The notes under the pieces are model-generated. The model made no database searches. It had not been told where the DNA came from and saw only the letters and a list, made by a program, of their open reading frames with translations. A stretch of DNA of 64,000 bases. Source: Coptis chinensis. Taxonomy: Eukaryota; Streptophyta; Magnoliopsida; Ranunculales; Ranunculaceae. A program made the translations under genes and the position numbers. This document shows positions 23,730 through 35,457 of the stretch, one piece after another. How positions within the stretch are numbered: the first letter of the stretch is position 1; every line of letters begins with the position of its first letter. The stretch covers positions 28,931,001 through 28,995,000 of the forward strand of contig CM027385.1 in assembly GCA_015680905.1 (NCBI GenBank), in the 5' to 3' direction.

Positions 23730-25322
23730 GGCTCTGTTTGGCAGTGTGGACAAGGAGTCCCTATCCGTGAATAGGTAACGTGGTATACATGTTTTAGTTA
23801 TCTAGTGTTTGGTTGGTAACAAACTTGAATACCATATATAACCCGGTGGATTGCGCGAACACAAAAACGGGTATACGAGAATCAAAGGGGATAGGAGAGA
23901 TACGGCTAATCTTGTTTCCCTAATTAGGAGAGAGAAACTAAAATAGCGAAAAAATAAAAAGAAATCGAAAGGTTTTTACTGGAAAGTAGAAACCTTGCTC
24001 TAGTCATCTTCTCCACACTGCCAACTGCTCATCTTTTGCAACACTATCCTCTCAGGTAAACTCTTTTATTTCTATACTCTCTCTATTTCTCCATCTTTTC
24101 CTCTCTTTCATGTCTTGCATGTCATCACAAAATCAGCAGTCTCTTAGGTTTGGGGGGTCATAGATAATTAGTTATATAGGGTTGAGATGCTCACATTGTA
24201 ATAACATTTGATGGGTCTATCCTCATTCCTATCTGAACTCGCTCGTAAGTAGTTTTCATAGTTGTATACTTGTATGGATCAATTTTTTTTTTTTTTTTTG
24301 ACATGGATATAGTTCCTGCTTGTGTAAACGTGTCGTAATTTTGTTCAGATAATCCATCCATGTAAAGATTTGCTCTGTTTAAAACTTTTGCTTTGAATTT
24401 AGCAACGTATACGACTAGTATGGTGCAAAAGCGACCAATTCCTTTGTCTGCTAGAATTCACAATGATATCAACATATTAAATACCCCAGTGAATCCATAG
24501 ATGCCCTGTCCGGACTAGTTCAGGAGTTCAGACGGAACATTCTAGGGACGGTCCGATATCGTAGAATGTATGGGTGCTATTGGGTTTTTGTTTCAGAGAC
24601 AGGATTGATAAACAACTGATAGTAAGTGAGTGGAGATTATCTATGTGTTTACATTCTTCTATAGTAATATGTTTGTAATTGAATGAAAGCTAAGGATCAT
24701 TAAACGAGGACGGTGTTCACATTAAGTATCTTTTCATAAACCTCTCGAAGTAAGAACACCCAACAGATAACCATTTGCTATAAGTAGATATAAAGAAGCG
24801 CACAAAGGTTCCTGATTCTTTAACAGATTCGGACTATGCTTGGCTAAAAGGGCTGAGTTCATAGACCTAGCTTCCTTGAATACCATAGACCCGACTTCTC
24901 AAGTGATATGTGTATACCAGTATTGCACTTGGGCTGTAGCTGTTAGGTCAGTAATCCATGGATTGTTTTCAAAAAAAAAAATCATACTATTTAATTAGGA
25001 ATGTGGTTCTGTGAGTACTGTTTTTATTCTTTCTCAATCTATGAATCAACAATCAAACAATAACTAGGATCCTTTTTGACTAATAACTTGCTTACTACTT
25101 TAGTTAGTTGTTGATTCTACTATAACTTATTGGCGGTTCACTCATTTATCGGCGCGTCGTGCATCTTGTACTCAAATTGATTTTGGTTTATGGAGTTATG
25201 AATATGATAAATATTTCTTTCATTTAGAACAAATGGAAAATGAGATGAAGAATGTTCAAGTCCCTTCAAGTAAGAGGACCAATTGGACAGCACCAATGGA
25301 TCGATATTTTGTTAAGCTGATG
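23730..25322 (+). repeat. Left inverted-repeat arm of the Harbinger locus
   Basis: Starts GGCTCTGTTTGGCAGTG and matches the reverse complement of 26779-28429 along its length, with only sporadic substitutions and small indels. It includes the element's 5' terminus, its long non-coding 5' region and the first 30 codons of ORF1 (from ATG 25233). Confidence 0.9.
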
Positions 25323-26267
25323 GTGGATCAAGTGCACGACGGGCAATACCTTGATGGTCAATTTAGCAAACATGCTTGGAGGCAAATGGAGGAGAAGTTT
25401 AAAGTTAAATTTGGGCCTTCTTTTACAACTGAACTTCTAAAGAATCATTATCGAGCGTTGAAGAAGAACTACAATTGTATAAAGACTCTTCTAAGTGAGA
25501 GTGGATTTGGTTGGGATAATGAGAGAGAAATGGTTTATGCTGATCATGATCATGTTTGGAATGATTATATCAAGGTACTTTCCTGGTCCTTTAATTCAAT
25601 ATAAGAACTTACTATTTGTTTTTAGCAAAAAATTAATTAGAGACCCTTATATACTTATTATTATGCAGGCCCACCTAGAATTTAATATGTGGATAACTAA
25701 ATCTATGTCTGGCTACGAGGACTTATGCATTGTTTTTGGTGATGGGGGTGCCACTGGAAAGTGCAATCGTGCGCTTGAAGAGAAAGATGTGACCAATGAA
25801 AAATCTAGTGCGACGAATGCGAAAATTTGAATGGAGAAGGGTCTCAAAGTCCAATTCTTGCTGGTGGTGGTCTAGGTTTTGATACTCAAGAACCTATAGA
25901 CTTAGATAATTAAGTTAAAACTCCCAAACCGCCCAAAAGAAGTCGATCAACAACGCCATCAAGCTCTCATAATGCTAAAAAACCACGAAAAACCACTGGA
26001 GAAGGTATGGTAGAGGCAATTCATGGCATGGCAACTGCAATTACTGAAATGGCTCGTAATAAGAAGAAAGAAGTTCCTGATTCTAGTGTTGAACTTACAC
26101 AAGAAGCAAAGTTGATTGCTGAATTAGAAAATGTGCCTGGGCTTGATAACTTAGCTTTCATGCAAGCTTTAGAGCTTCCTGAAGATGAGAAAAAAGCAAG
26201 GGTGTTCATGGGATTAAGGGTGGAGAGGCGAAAGGAATGGTTGCTATTTCATCTTCAGAAAAACTAA
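25233..26267 (+). pseudogene. Myb/SANT-like ORF1 protein of PIF/Harbinger, broken
   Basis: Exon 1 (25233-25574) encodes a Myb/SANT-like DNA-binding domain: RTNWTAPMDRYFVKLMVDQV at about residue 13, then HAWRQMEEKF and LKNHYRALKKNYNCIKTLL. A 94 bp intron with GT...AG ends (25575-25668) precedes exon 2, which continues AHLEFNMWITKS and YEDLCIVFGD. Frame 1 stops at TGA 25828. The expected downstream protein (NGEGSQSPILAGGG, then a basic KPPKRSR stretch and ELPEDEKKARVFMGL) lies in frame 3 with a further TAA at 25911. At least two lesions therefore break it. Such ORF1 proteins act with a separate DDE transposase, which is not in the window. Confidence 0.85.
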
Positions 26268-26470
26268 TTTAGGACGTGGAAACTAAAGTGGTGATCTATT
26301 TTTATGTATGTTGCTGAAAATATGTGTATTTTGTTGGGGATCATTAGGTGTTTTAGTTTTTATAAGTAAGATTTAGAACGTGGGGACTAATGTGGTGATC
26401 TATTTTGTATGGTGTTGAAAATATATATTTTGTTGGGATTATTATGTGTTTTACTTATTTTGAATGACTT
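26268..26470 (+). repeat. Tandem duplication, about 103 bp, after ORF1
   Basis: The segment from ATTTAGGACGTGGAAACTAA (about 26267) recurs from ATTTAGAACGTGGGGACTAA (26371), with both copies running through GTGGTGATCTATTTT and TTTTGTTGGG. It is diverged, so older than the arms' duplication in 27265-27436. Confidence 0.8.
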
Positions 26471-26778
26471 ATATCGCAAATTGCTTTTGTTTGTTTAGAT
26501 TTATATTTATTTGGACTTTTCTTATCCTGTGCATTTCATTTCATATTTATTTGAAGTATACATGTAAAATGAAGAAAGAATAACTTACTGCTAATATGTT
26601 GTTCATGATAAACAAATTACAGTGTCAACCAAACACAGGACAGGTTAAAACCGTGACAGAATAATTGATGACCAAACAGCTTCCAGATTAATCATCTTTA
26701 TGTAATACATATGTAGAATTGCTGTTTGGCGGCAGAAGATTTTGTATTGCTTAACACTGATTAGATGTTCCAACACTG

Positions 26779-28429
26779 ATTAGCTTAACAAAATATTGAT
26801 CCATTGGTGCTATCCAATTGGTCCTCTTACTTGAAGGGACTTGAACATTCTTCATCTCATTTTCCATTTGTTCTAAATGAAAGAAATATTTATCATATTC
26901 ATAACTCCATAAACCAAAATCAATTTGAGTACAAGATGCACGACGCGCCGATAAATGAGTGAACCACCAATAAGTTATAGTAGAATCAACAACTAACTAA
27001 AGTAGTAAGCAAGTTATTAGTCAAAAAGGATCCTAGTTATTGTTTGATTGTTGATTCATAGATTGAGAAAGAATAAAAACAGTACTCACAGAACCACATT
27101 CCTAATTAAATAGTATAAAAAAATCCATGGATTACGGACCTAACAGCTACAGCCCAAGTGCAATACTGGTATACACATATCACTTGAGAAGTCGGGTCTA
27201 TGGTATTCAGGGAAGCTAGGTCTATGAACTCAGCCCTTTTAGCCAAGCATAGTCCGAATCTATTAAAGAATCAGGAACCTTTGTGCACTTCTTTATATCT
27301 ACTTATAGCAAATGGTTATCTGTTGGGTGTTCTTACTTCTGGAGAGGTTTAAAGAATCAGGAACCTTTGTGCGCTTCTTTATATCTACTTATAGCAAATG
27401 GTTATCTGTTGGGTGTTCTTACTTCTGGAGAGGTTTATGAAAAGATACGAATGTGAACACTGTCCCTGTTTAATGATCCTTAGCTTTCATTCAATTACAA
27501 ACATATTACTATAGAAGAATGTAAACACATAGATAATCTCCACTCACTTACTATCAGTTGTTTATCAATCCTGTCTCTGAAACAAAAACCCAATAGCACC
27601 TATACATTCTACGATATCAGACACGTCCTAGAATGTTCCGTCTGAACTCTGAACTAGTCTGACAGGGCATCTATGGATTCCTGGGGTATTTAATATGTTG
27701 ATATCATTGTGAATTCTAGCAGACAAGGAATTGGTCGCCTGCACACCATACTAGTCGTGCTTTTGTTGCTAAATTCAAAGCAAAAGTTTTAAACAGAGCA
27801 AATCTTTACATGGATGGATTATCTGAACAAAATTACGACACGTTTACACAAGCAGGAACTATATCCATGTCAAAAAAATAAAAGTTGATCCATACAAATA
27901 TACAACTATGAAAACTACTTACGAGTTCAGATAGGAATGAGGATAGACCCATCAAATGTTATTACAATGTGAGCATCTCAACCCTATAACTAATTACCTA
28001 TGACCCCCCAAACCTAAGAGACTGCTGATTTTGTGATGACATGCAAGACATGAAAGAGAGGAAAAGATGGAGAAATAGAGAGAGTATAGAAATAAAAGAG
28101 TTTACCTGAGAGGATAGAGTTGCAAAAGATGAGCAATTGGCAGTGTGGAGAAGACGACTAGAGCAAGGTTTCTACTTTCCAGTAAAAACCTTTCGGTTTC
28201 TTTTTATTTTTTCGCTATTTTAGTTTCTCTCTCCTAATTAGGGAAACAAGATTAGCCGTATCTCTCCTATCCCCTTTGATTCTCGTATACCTGTTTTTGT
28301 GTTCGCGCAATCCACCGGGTTATATATGGTATTCAAGTTTGTTACCAACCAAACACTATAACTAAAATATATATACCACGTCACCTATTCACGGATAGGG
28401 ACTCCTTGTCCACACTGCCAAACAGAGCC
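26779..28429 (-). repeat. Right inverted-repeat arm of the Harbinger locus
   Basis: Reverse complement of 23730-25322, ending GCCAAACAGAGCC at 28429. It is longer than the left arm chiefly because of an 86 bp tandem duplication at 27265-27350/27351-27436 that the left arm lacks. At its inner border it runs into a CAACACTGATTAG duplication and the 41 bp element terminus at 26721. Confidence 0.9.
27265..27436. repeat. 86 bp tandem duplication in the right arm
   Basis: AAAGAATCAGGAACCTTTGT... through ...GGAGAGGTTT occurs twice in tandem (27265-27350, 27351-27436) with a single visible difference (GTGCAC versus GTGCGC). The left arm has one copy, so the change post-dates the inverted duplication or was lost on the left. 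Confidence 0.92.
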
Positions 28430-28910
28430 TATTAGAGATCAGTAAACCTTAAACAGATAACAAAACGTGTGTGCATATATACCTACAATCCATAGAATGT
28501 TAGTGTTGATTTTCTTGAAGTTCAACATTGAAAGAATGTTACAATCCAGCAATGAAATTATAGCTAACATTCTACTATAATATCACCTTTATTGTGTTTT
28601 ACCTTTACAACATTTCCTGTGATTTTCCAGTAATCTTAATTTTTTGAATCAAACACAACTGCAGTCTTGGATATGAGCAGGTTGAAATGAGAACCAGGGA
28701 ATCAGCTTGCAAGATTTTTGGAGAATGGGCGGGGCGGGGAAGGGTTATTGGTAGGGAATTAAGAAGAGAGAGAGAGAGCAGAGGAAAATGACAGATCAGT
28801 GTTTCAAAATTATCATTTTTTGCCATTGATGGCTTCTATTGAACTTTCAAACTATCATTTGGTCAAATGAAAAAAGAACAAAATATATTTGACCTATACT
28901 CTTTGCCTAA
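28430..28910. other. 3' flank of the O-fucosyltransferase gene
   Basis: Between the Harbinger locus and the O-fucosyltransferase stop. It presumably holds the gene's 3' UTR and polyadenylation signals, which I cannot pinpoint. A GA-rich run (GAGAGAGAGAG) is near 28769. Confidence 0.45.
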
Positions 28911-31900
28911 CTAATCCGATGTACACATACACTCTTGACAACGAGGAAGCCTATAAACACTTCTTGCAACAGGTCTCTCTTGAACCTGCTTACTCTGCCT
29001 GACTGCCTTCCTCACTCTCTCCTCAAACTCATTCCATTCAATCGTGGAATTCTTCAAGAAGATGCTCGCAAGCCGACGCTTATTTGGCCTTATGGAAGGC
29101 ATTCTCCCTCCACCAAAGTAAATTCGATAACCTGTTACTAGTGAGGACAACTGACTTCCAGAGTCTGTCATGGCAAACACATCGGCGGCAGCACAGCCTA
29201 TGAAGTCCAGTGCTGCTAACTGCAACCAATTATTCGCCAAGATTTAATGTAGTGACATCTAGATATGTTTATAGAACAATATAGAGTTCAAACATTTTGT
29301 GCTGTAACTGCATATTTACTGAACTCTTACCCATACTGAATGTCAAAGAGCAGAAGGATAAGATTTTAACTTATATATTTTCCTATTTAGAAAGGAATGC
29401 GCAGGCATGGGTAACCACAATGGCTAAGGCTGTGCTAACTTTTGTATTAAAGAGATGTAAACAATGACTAAGGCTTAGACTGCACATATTCTGAAAAATA
29501 AGTGTTTGTCGTGTTTGACTTGGAGAAGGTCAAAACAGGAGAACAAAAAGGAGATCAAAACGCCGGTGATGAGGTTATTTAAAATAGCATTTGTGACTGA
29601 GAGGATGTCAATGTAATAGAGGAACTTCTGGACATATATTACTAAACAAATAATAAGAGGATTCAGAAAAATTACCTGAGATGAGAAGTTCATAAATGGT
29701 TCAATCTCGGACGATGAAAGCAGGGATTCTTTAGTAACCAAATTAGGATACAAGCTGGTCAAAGCAGATAACCTTGACTTCCCACCATAAATATGTGCAC
29801 CTGCCAAGTATATAGGAGTCTTACGCTTGAAACCAAGGGCTGCAAGCATAAGTACCGCTTCTTCTGGAGTTAGAGGGCATTGCCCTTCAGAACGCAGTGC
29901 TGCAGGAGAAGGTAGCCTACAAAATATTGATTTAAGTTCTTAAGAGAAAGTAAATCCGTGAATACAATCTGATACTTCAAATATTCTTAAGAAATCACAA
30001 TGTACTTCATCATGTTCAAAGGAATTGTCAAACTTGTTTGGGAAGCAGTTGAACAATAATCATCTCAGACCAAAGAAAATGAAAAGAAATGAGGTAAACA
30101 AGAAGATAAATATATGATGCATACTTTGTGGTCTTCTTGAGATGTGTCAGTGCAGGAAAATGAATTTCACGATATGTGTCCAGCTCTTCTCTTTCTTCTT
30201 CACCACCGCCAAAATCACATAAAGAATGAGCAGCCATGTCAATTTCAAACCTAAGATGCAGAGCCAAGTATCTGGAATATTTTCCAGACTGGCTTGCTTT
30301 CCTCTTCACCTCATTTTCAACCACAAATTGACCCACCAGGTATGGATCCAATGGTCCTGAACGAGATGTATTTTGACGCATTCTCTGAAGAAGCAGTACA
30401 GCAGTTTCTTGTATTTTCGGAACAAATCGCAGCGCATGAAAGTTACATCTGCAACGAAGTCTCTAGATGAAGTCCATTAATTAGGAATTGAAATTGTAAA
30501 GAACAACACCATTAAAGAAAGCTAAAGAGAGTCAGCACAAGATAGTGGAAAGCTAAGAGGTGACCAGCTGCTAGAAAGTAGGACCTAGTGGTTGTCAAAA
30601 CGATGTACCTGCAACTCAAATGGGATCGGGTCAAATGCCAAGCGGTTGCCAAATCCTAAGAAATGGACAACTCTGTTTTGAAGGATGATTGGAAGAATGT
30701 GTTTCAGATAAAAACTTGGCTTGGCCTCTTTCTTAATATCTACATCAGTCACCTGGTGAGAGTTACATCAGTTAATACAAACATCAGGAGAAAACAATAC
30801 ATATTTTCCAAAAATATACTAGGACAGCGGTACTTACAAGACTCCCAATTGCTTCCAAGTTTAACGACTTTAGTTCCAGAGGAAGTTCCTTCACAATTCT
30901 GATATCAGGTTTCAAGTAGTTCACGAAGTGTTCTTCCTGATAGATATCGCTGAATTGGCTAAGAAATCGTAGAATTTTGATATTGTCACTTCTCCACCTC
31001 TTTAATATATATATTTCTACACTTGCATAAATCTAGTAACTTTCTAACACCTTAGACTCATCAATCATCAAAAGAACTTCAACATCATCGAATAAGGAAA
31101 CTAAGCACAAAAATAATTCTAACTTTCTTGGTCACCTAACAAGTATGTGCAACCAAAAGAAAGGAAATTATAAGAAAATTGAAATTAAAAGTAATTATAG
31201 GTGATCATGGTAAACATTTCTTGATTATACACCTAACGCCTTCAAAGCACAGTTATTCTCCTGGTGGTTGCTCTTGAATTATGAAGACAGTGTACTCGAT
31301 TGGTCGAGGGAAGCTGTTTGACAGAATTTGTGTAATGTGAGGTGTTAGAGTTCTAGGAGGACATCTCCCAAGGGGCGAGACGTTATTCACTTACTTGTGA
31401 GCAGTCCCGTGGCCCACATCTAGGAGCGTGTCGGATACTTTAATTCCAATATAGATGTTCCACTGGAGTTGTGTGAAAACTGTCACCCTATGCTGTGTTC
31501 AGCAGATGGTCTTCCTCACCTGCTCTGAGAAGATTAAACAGAATTGTTCGGAGACTATCACCCTATTTTGTGTTTGGACCATATTTTAAATACACGGAAT
31601 GGGATGACTTTTCTGCCAATGAATAAGTGGTGATAGCTTAACGTATTGACTGTTGAGGGATACCTTACGGTATGACCGTGTTGGCATTGTTGTTATGCTC
31701 CTATTGCTACCAGGGTTATGTATCTTCTTGAGGCTTTTTGTGAGGATCTCCCTCATGTTGTGCGATCCTTCGACTTGGGAGTATGCTGACCCAAAGGATA
31801 ATTCTCAGGTGCAGAGCATGGCCTTCCGGTGGATTGAATGGGAATTGTATTTGCCGGGTGTGCACCCCTTGCCTGTCCTTGTATTTCCTATTTTATTAAA

Positions 31901-34900
31901 CAAAATTTCAATTTTATCGGTAAATACAAAACACTTTTTTTCTTATCTGTAGCCTTTCATTTTGAAGTTATTCATATCGCACAGATGTAGCCATTAACAT
32001 GAGAAAGAGATGTAACGGCTAAACGCCCTATTAAATCATCCGGTAGCATTACCCATTCAGAATGGACCTACAACCACCAAGGGACCTCTAAAATTAGCCT
32101 TTAGAATGCATCTAAGAGACCGAAAAGCTTATCACTATCTTGCTGAAAAGTCTATCTGGTCCCACTTGTTCATAACATGTTTTCCCTTAAAAAAAAAAAG
32201 TTCCACATTGTTAGCAGGGCTATTATTGTATTTTCCTATATTACCTCTATAATTACTTTATTACCCTTTCTAGGGTTTATTATGATTCTATAAATATAAG
32301 TGATGAGCTCTCTCATTCACTTAACTTTTCCCTAAATTACTTTCTACACACATAACCCGAGATTCTTATTTTTTAAACTGTAGATGCTACATATTATAAT
32401 GTTTTTATTCCTTCTCAGTTCTCTCTATGGCTAAAATTCAGTTCTCATCTTTCTTTCATCCGTCTAAGTCCTTTTCTATCCGGAGTGCATTTCCTTAGTT
32501 TCTTTATATTTCCGTTTAACTCCCTTGTAATGGTGAGTGAGTCTCTCTTTTAACATTTTCCTCTCTTACAATAGATCTTTCATCAATAACCTACACCAAG
32601 ATTGCAATGTTGCAGTAATCCTCAACAAAAGCATATGGAAGTATCAGTTTGTCTTTGATGCGTACAAGGTCATAAGACTAAACCTAAGTTAGAATAAGTT
32701 ATTATCAACATATATTAGGTGACATGGCTGAAGTAGTTGATGTCAGTAACAAAGGTTACAATAGTATATAGCTAGGTTACATTGACACGGGTAGGTGTGT
32801 CCGTATCAGACACGGATACGAATTGCCGGACACAGCAAAATATCAAAATTCGAGGTAAATTACACACAATGTGTCCGATATGTGTCCGACACGGACACGT
32901 GGATACGTATCTGACACGGATTTTTTTCAAAATATGGCGTGTCCATGTAACCTAGGTATATAGTATGCAGCACTGACTTTGAGGAAGTGCGAGGTATGCG
33001 ACCGCACAAGGACCCTGATTCCATAGGCCCCCAAAATTATCAAGTTATTAACCTATTACAAAATAACACGTCAAGAAAACCTCGATCAAAATTAAGAAAA
33101 CATGTTATTTTCTCCTTTTACAAATAGTTTCCTGCATTTTTAACAACAGAAAAGTAAGTGGAACTAGTTTAAGCTTCTACTATTAATAAAGCCAACAAAA
33201 ACGTGAAACACTTTAAGAAAAAATTGGAAAAAAAGTTGACTTCAGATTACATACCTATTTTCTTATCAAAAAAATTCCTTTATCTCTCATTCTAACAATT
33301 CTCTACTTTCTGTAGTATCCAGATTTTCTAGAACTTTATTAACTTCTTGCTTTGCCGCCCGTTATTATTCTCCAAATCATTATTGTTCTTAAAATCTACC
33401 AATTTTTTTAGTATACCACAACGATCTTAAAAATAACTTGGTTGTGATTTACATGTCATGAGAGGGTCCTTTTCCAGGTTTTGCACAGGCCCTCTCAGAC
33501 TCAGAGCTACCCCTGGTAGTACGCCACTAGATTGGATATTGATTAAATGACTTTAGTGGAGTAAAATTTCTCTAATAGGGGAGATAAAGTTTGCCAGTTC
33601 TACTACATAAATGTTTATTATACACCATTAGTGTGAAGATACATATTCAGCTTGAATATGTATAGATAGCAATTGACTCTCACCATAGAAGAGGGAAGAA
33701 GAAAGAATTCAAGAATGACAAAAGAAGGAAGAGTTACCTTGCATCTCTCCAAACGCTACTGAACAAAAAATTTGGGACTACAAGTGTTGAATTGAGTAGT
33801 CGAGCAAGAACAACAGCATTGCATACCTATACATACCCATAAATTATATTGATGTCAGGACTCAGGAGATGCTTTCTATATTAAACATGTTCGAACTTTC
33901 TATTTGCCTTATAAGTTTGAGTGCATTTTGATGTGCAATACATATGCTTGCAAGAACAAACTTTACAAAACAATCATGAAATCTCCATTTACATATGCAG
34001 GAGATTTCTCGGAGAAACGTTACTTACAGCTACCCGCTGCTGATTTATGCCACCATTTGCACTAACAAGAATGTATCCATTTCTTCCGTCTGCAATGCAA
34101 AGTTTCAGAACTAAGTCCACCTTGAGACCAGAAAGAGTAACATATAAGGAATCCCAACTAAAGAGATAGTGGATTACCATTAGGTTCCCAGTTCCGTTGG
34201 TCCGCACAAGGGGTCCAAGCAGAAGCAGAAATTAGGGGCTCCTCCCATAAATCTTTGGGCTCGTGTTTTCCCGCTCCCTGGACATCACAGTAAACAAAAC
34301 GAGTTAACTTTAATAACCAACCAGCAGAAAATCAAACCGGTTCTGTCAAATTACAGCTAAATGAGTAGAACTTAATATTCAAACAATCAAACCTACCTCT
34401 GCTAATGCATGGGCAGCCAAAGCCAACATTCTGGAAAAGATAATTCGTTGAGAACGTTTTCCTTTAGCAAATTTACTCCACTCACCCTGCAGAGAATCGA
34501 TAAAGACAAAGAAGTTAAATTTCAATTACTCGTGTATTAACTACGTAAGTGTATCTATGTATGCATTGCACCTCTGCATCATATTAAGTTTAAAACGTAT
34601 ATGGCCTCCAAAAACCATTAGTCTATACTTGCTAGCTAGCCACTAACAGAAAAAGAGTGTCCTTATATGTTATTGTTGCATTGTAATTGATCATAAAACC
34701 CAAACCGCATTGCATTCCCTAATTTTCACCATTGGATCCAAAATCACCATAGAATTTGTTATATAGCTTACTAAATATATGTCCACATAACCCAAAACAG
34801 TTGAAATAACCGCTTTGATACAAAATCTCTCATTCTAATTCAAAATTCATATTGTGGAGGTAAAAATCATTAAAAAAAAAAAAAAAAAAGTAGCAATCGA

Positions 34901-35457
34901 TCTCTATGCTTAACTAAATGGTCGAATCGACATCTATAATTAAAAATGAGTAAATGTACCCGAACGGACGAAGAGAATTTTCCATTGAAAAAGCCATCTT
35001 TAGAGCTAAACCCAACATCTTGAAGCCTTGAAAGCATCCACCAATTCATAAAAAAGAAGATCCCCACAAGCCCAATCACAACCAAAATCCCTCTTACTCT
35101 TTTCCTCTTATACCAAACTCTCCCACCAACAGCAAAAGATCTCCTCTTTCCTCTGCTACTACTCTGATGCCTTAACAAAGGCCAATCTTGTTGTTTCTTT
35201 TGCTTAACAAATCGCAAATATAAAGCATGAAAAAAATTCCATAGCTTAGAAAAGCTAGAATAATAACTATGATGCGTGCTAGTAGAGAACCTTGTACTAG
35301 GGAATGGAGACGTTGTTTGTCTGCTTCTTGGTGTTGTGGTATGAGATCTTCCATGTACTGTGATCTTTGGTGGTATGTCTCTATCATTTTCAGATGCATT
35401 TGCATTTGCATTTGCATGCACATGTACATGATGTGAGATTATTTCTGAAGAAGCCAT
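28911..35457 (-). CDS. O-fucosyltransferase family protein (GT65-like), 10 exons
   Basis: Exons read as 35457-34960, 34486-34397, 34277-34178, 34089-34028, 33826-33738, 30958-30838, 30752-30609, 30462-30125, 29916-29676 and 29219-28911. All have GT...AG borders and together give 1992 nt, a continuous 663-residue frame. Residues 1-121 are a basic cytosolic tail and 122-142 a single membrane anchor (ILVVIGLVGIFFFM), so this is a type II Golgi-style protein. The catalytic domain has GYILVSANGGINQQRVA at about 234-250, RCRCNFHALRFVPKIQ at 371-386, LALHLRFEIDM at 434-444 and ALDFIGCAAADVF near the C-terminus. These match the plant GDP-fucose O-fucosyltransferase domain, predicted to transfer fucose in the secretory pathway; the acceptor cannot be told from sequence. 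Intron 5 (2.8 kb) holds a MITE. The gene lies 443 bp downstream of the SRF stop, on the same strand. It looks intact. Confidence 0.93.
30959..33737 (-). other. 2.8 kb intron 5 of the O-fucosyltransferase gene
   Basis: Apart from the MITE at 32772-32955 the intron contains about 1 kb (31220-32100) of higher GC that is unlike the flanking AT-rich intron, including a 99-codon plus-strand frame (31653-31952) with no domain I know. It may be an old insertion. No ends or target duplication were found. Confidence 0.5.
32772..32955. mobile_element. MITE, 184 bp, CTAGGTTACAT termini
   Basis: Ends CTAGGTTACATTGACACG and, reverse-complemented at the other side, CTAGGTTACATGGACACG: 17 of 18 identical. 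It is flanked by a perfect 8 bp direct repeat GTATATAG (32764-32771 and 32956-32963). The interior repeats GTGTCCG and GACACGGA. The 8 bp duplication points to hAT, although a 9 bp Mutator-type duplication with one end mismatch cannot be excluded. It lies inside intron 5 of the O-fucosyltransferase gene. Confidence 0.85.

Larger units (their letters stand above)
23685..28429 (+). mobile_element. PIF/Harbinger-derived locus with 1.6 kb inverted-repeat arms
   Basis: The ends carry GGCTCTGTTTGGC at 23685 and 23730, and its reverse complement GCCAAACAGAGCC ends at 28429. This is the sort of terminus seen in plant PIF/Harbinger elements. Inside lie a left arm (23730-25322), a Myb/SANT ORF1 remnant (25233-26267) and a right arm (26779-28429) that is the reverse complement of the left arm. 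A 41-44 bp segment (GTTTGGC(C/G)GCAGAAGATTTTG...) is present in direct orientation at 23685-23728 and 26721-26761, so the locus was built from at least two element copies in opposite orientation. No DDE transposase ORF is present. No matching 3 bp target duplication could be identified for the compound. Confidence 0.82.

Noticed and set aside
23685-28429. Target-site duplication for the compound Harbinger locus
   Set aside because: Flanking trinucleotides are TTA at the left and TAT at the right; no direct 3 bp match could be shown.
30463-30480. Alternative acceptor for O-fucosyltransferase exon 8 at TTGCAG (exon starting at 30448)
   Set aside because: It puts an immediate in-frame stop; the upstream TAG acceptor gives the conserved RLRCRCNFHALRF.
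30663-30902. Plus-strand ORF of 79 codons
   Set aside because: Antisense of O-fucosyltransferase exons 6 and 7.
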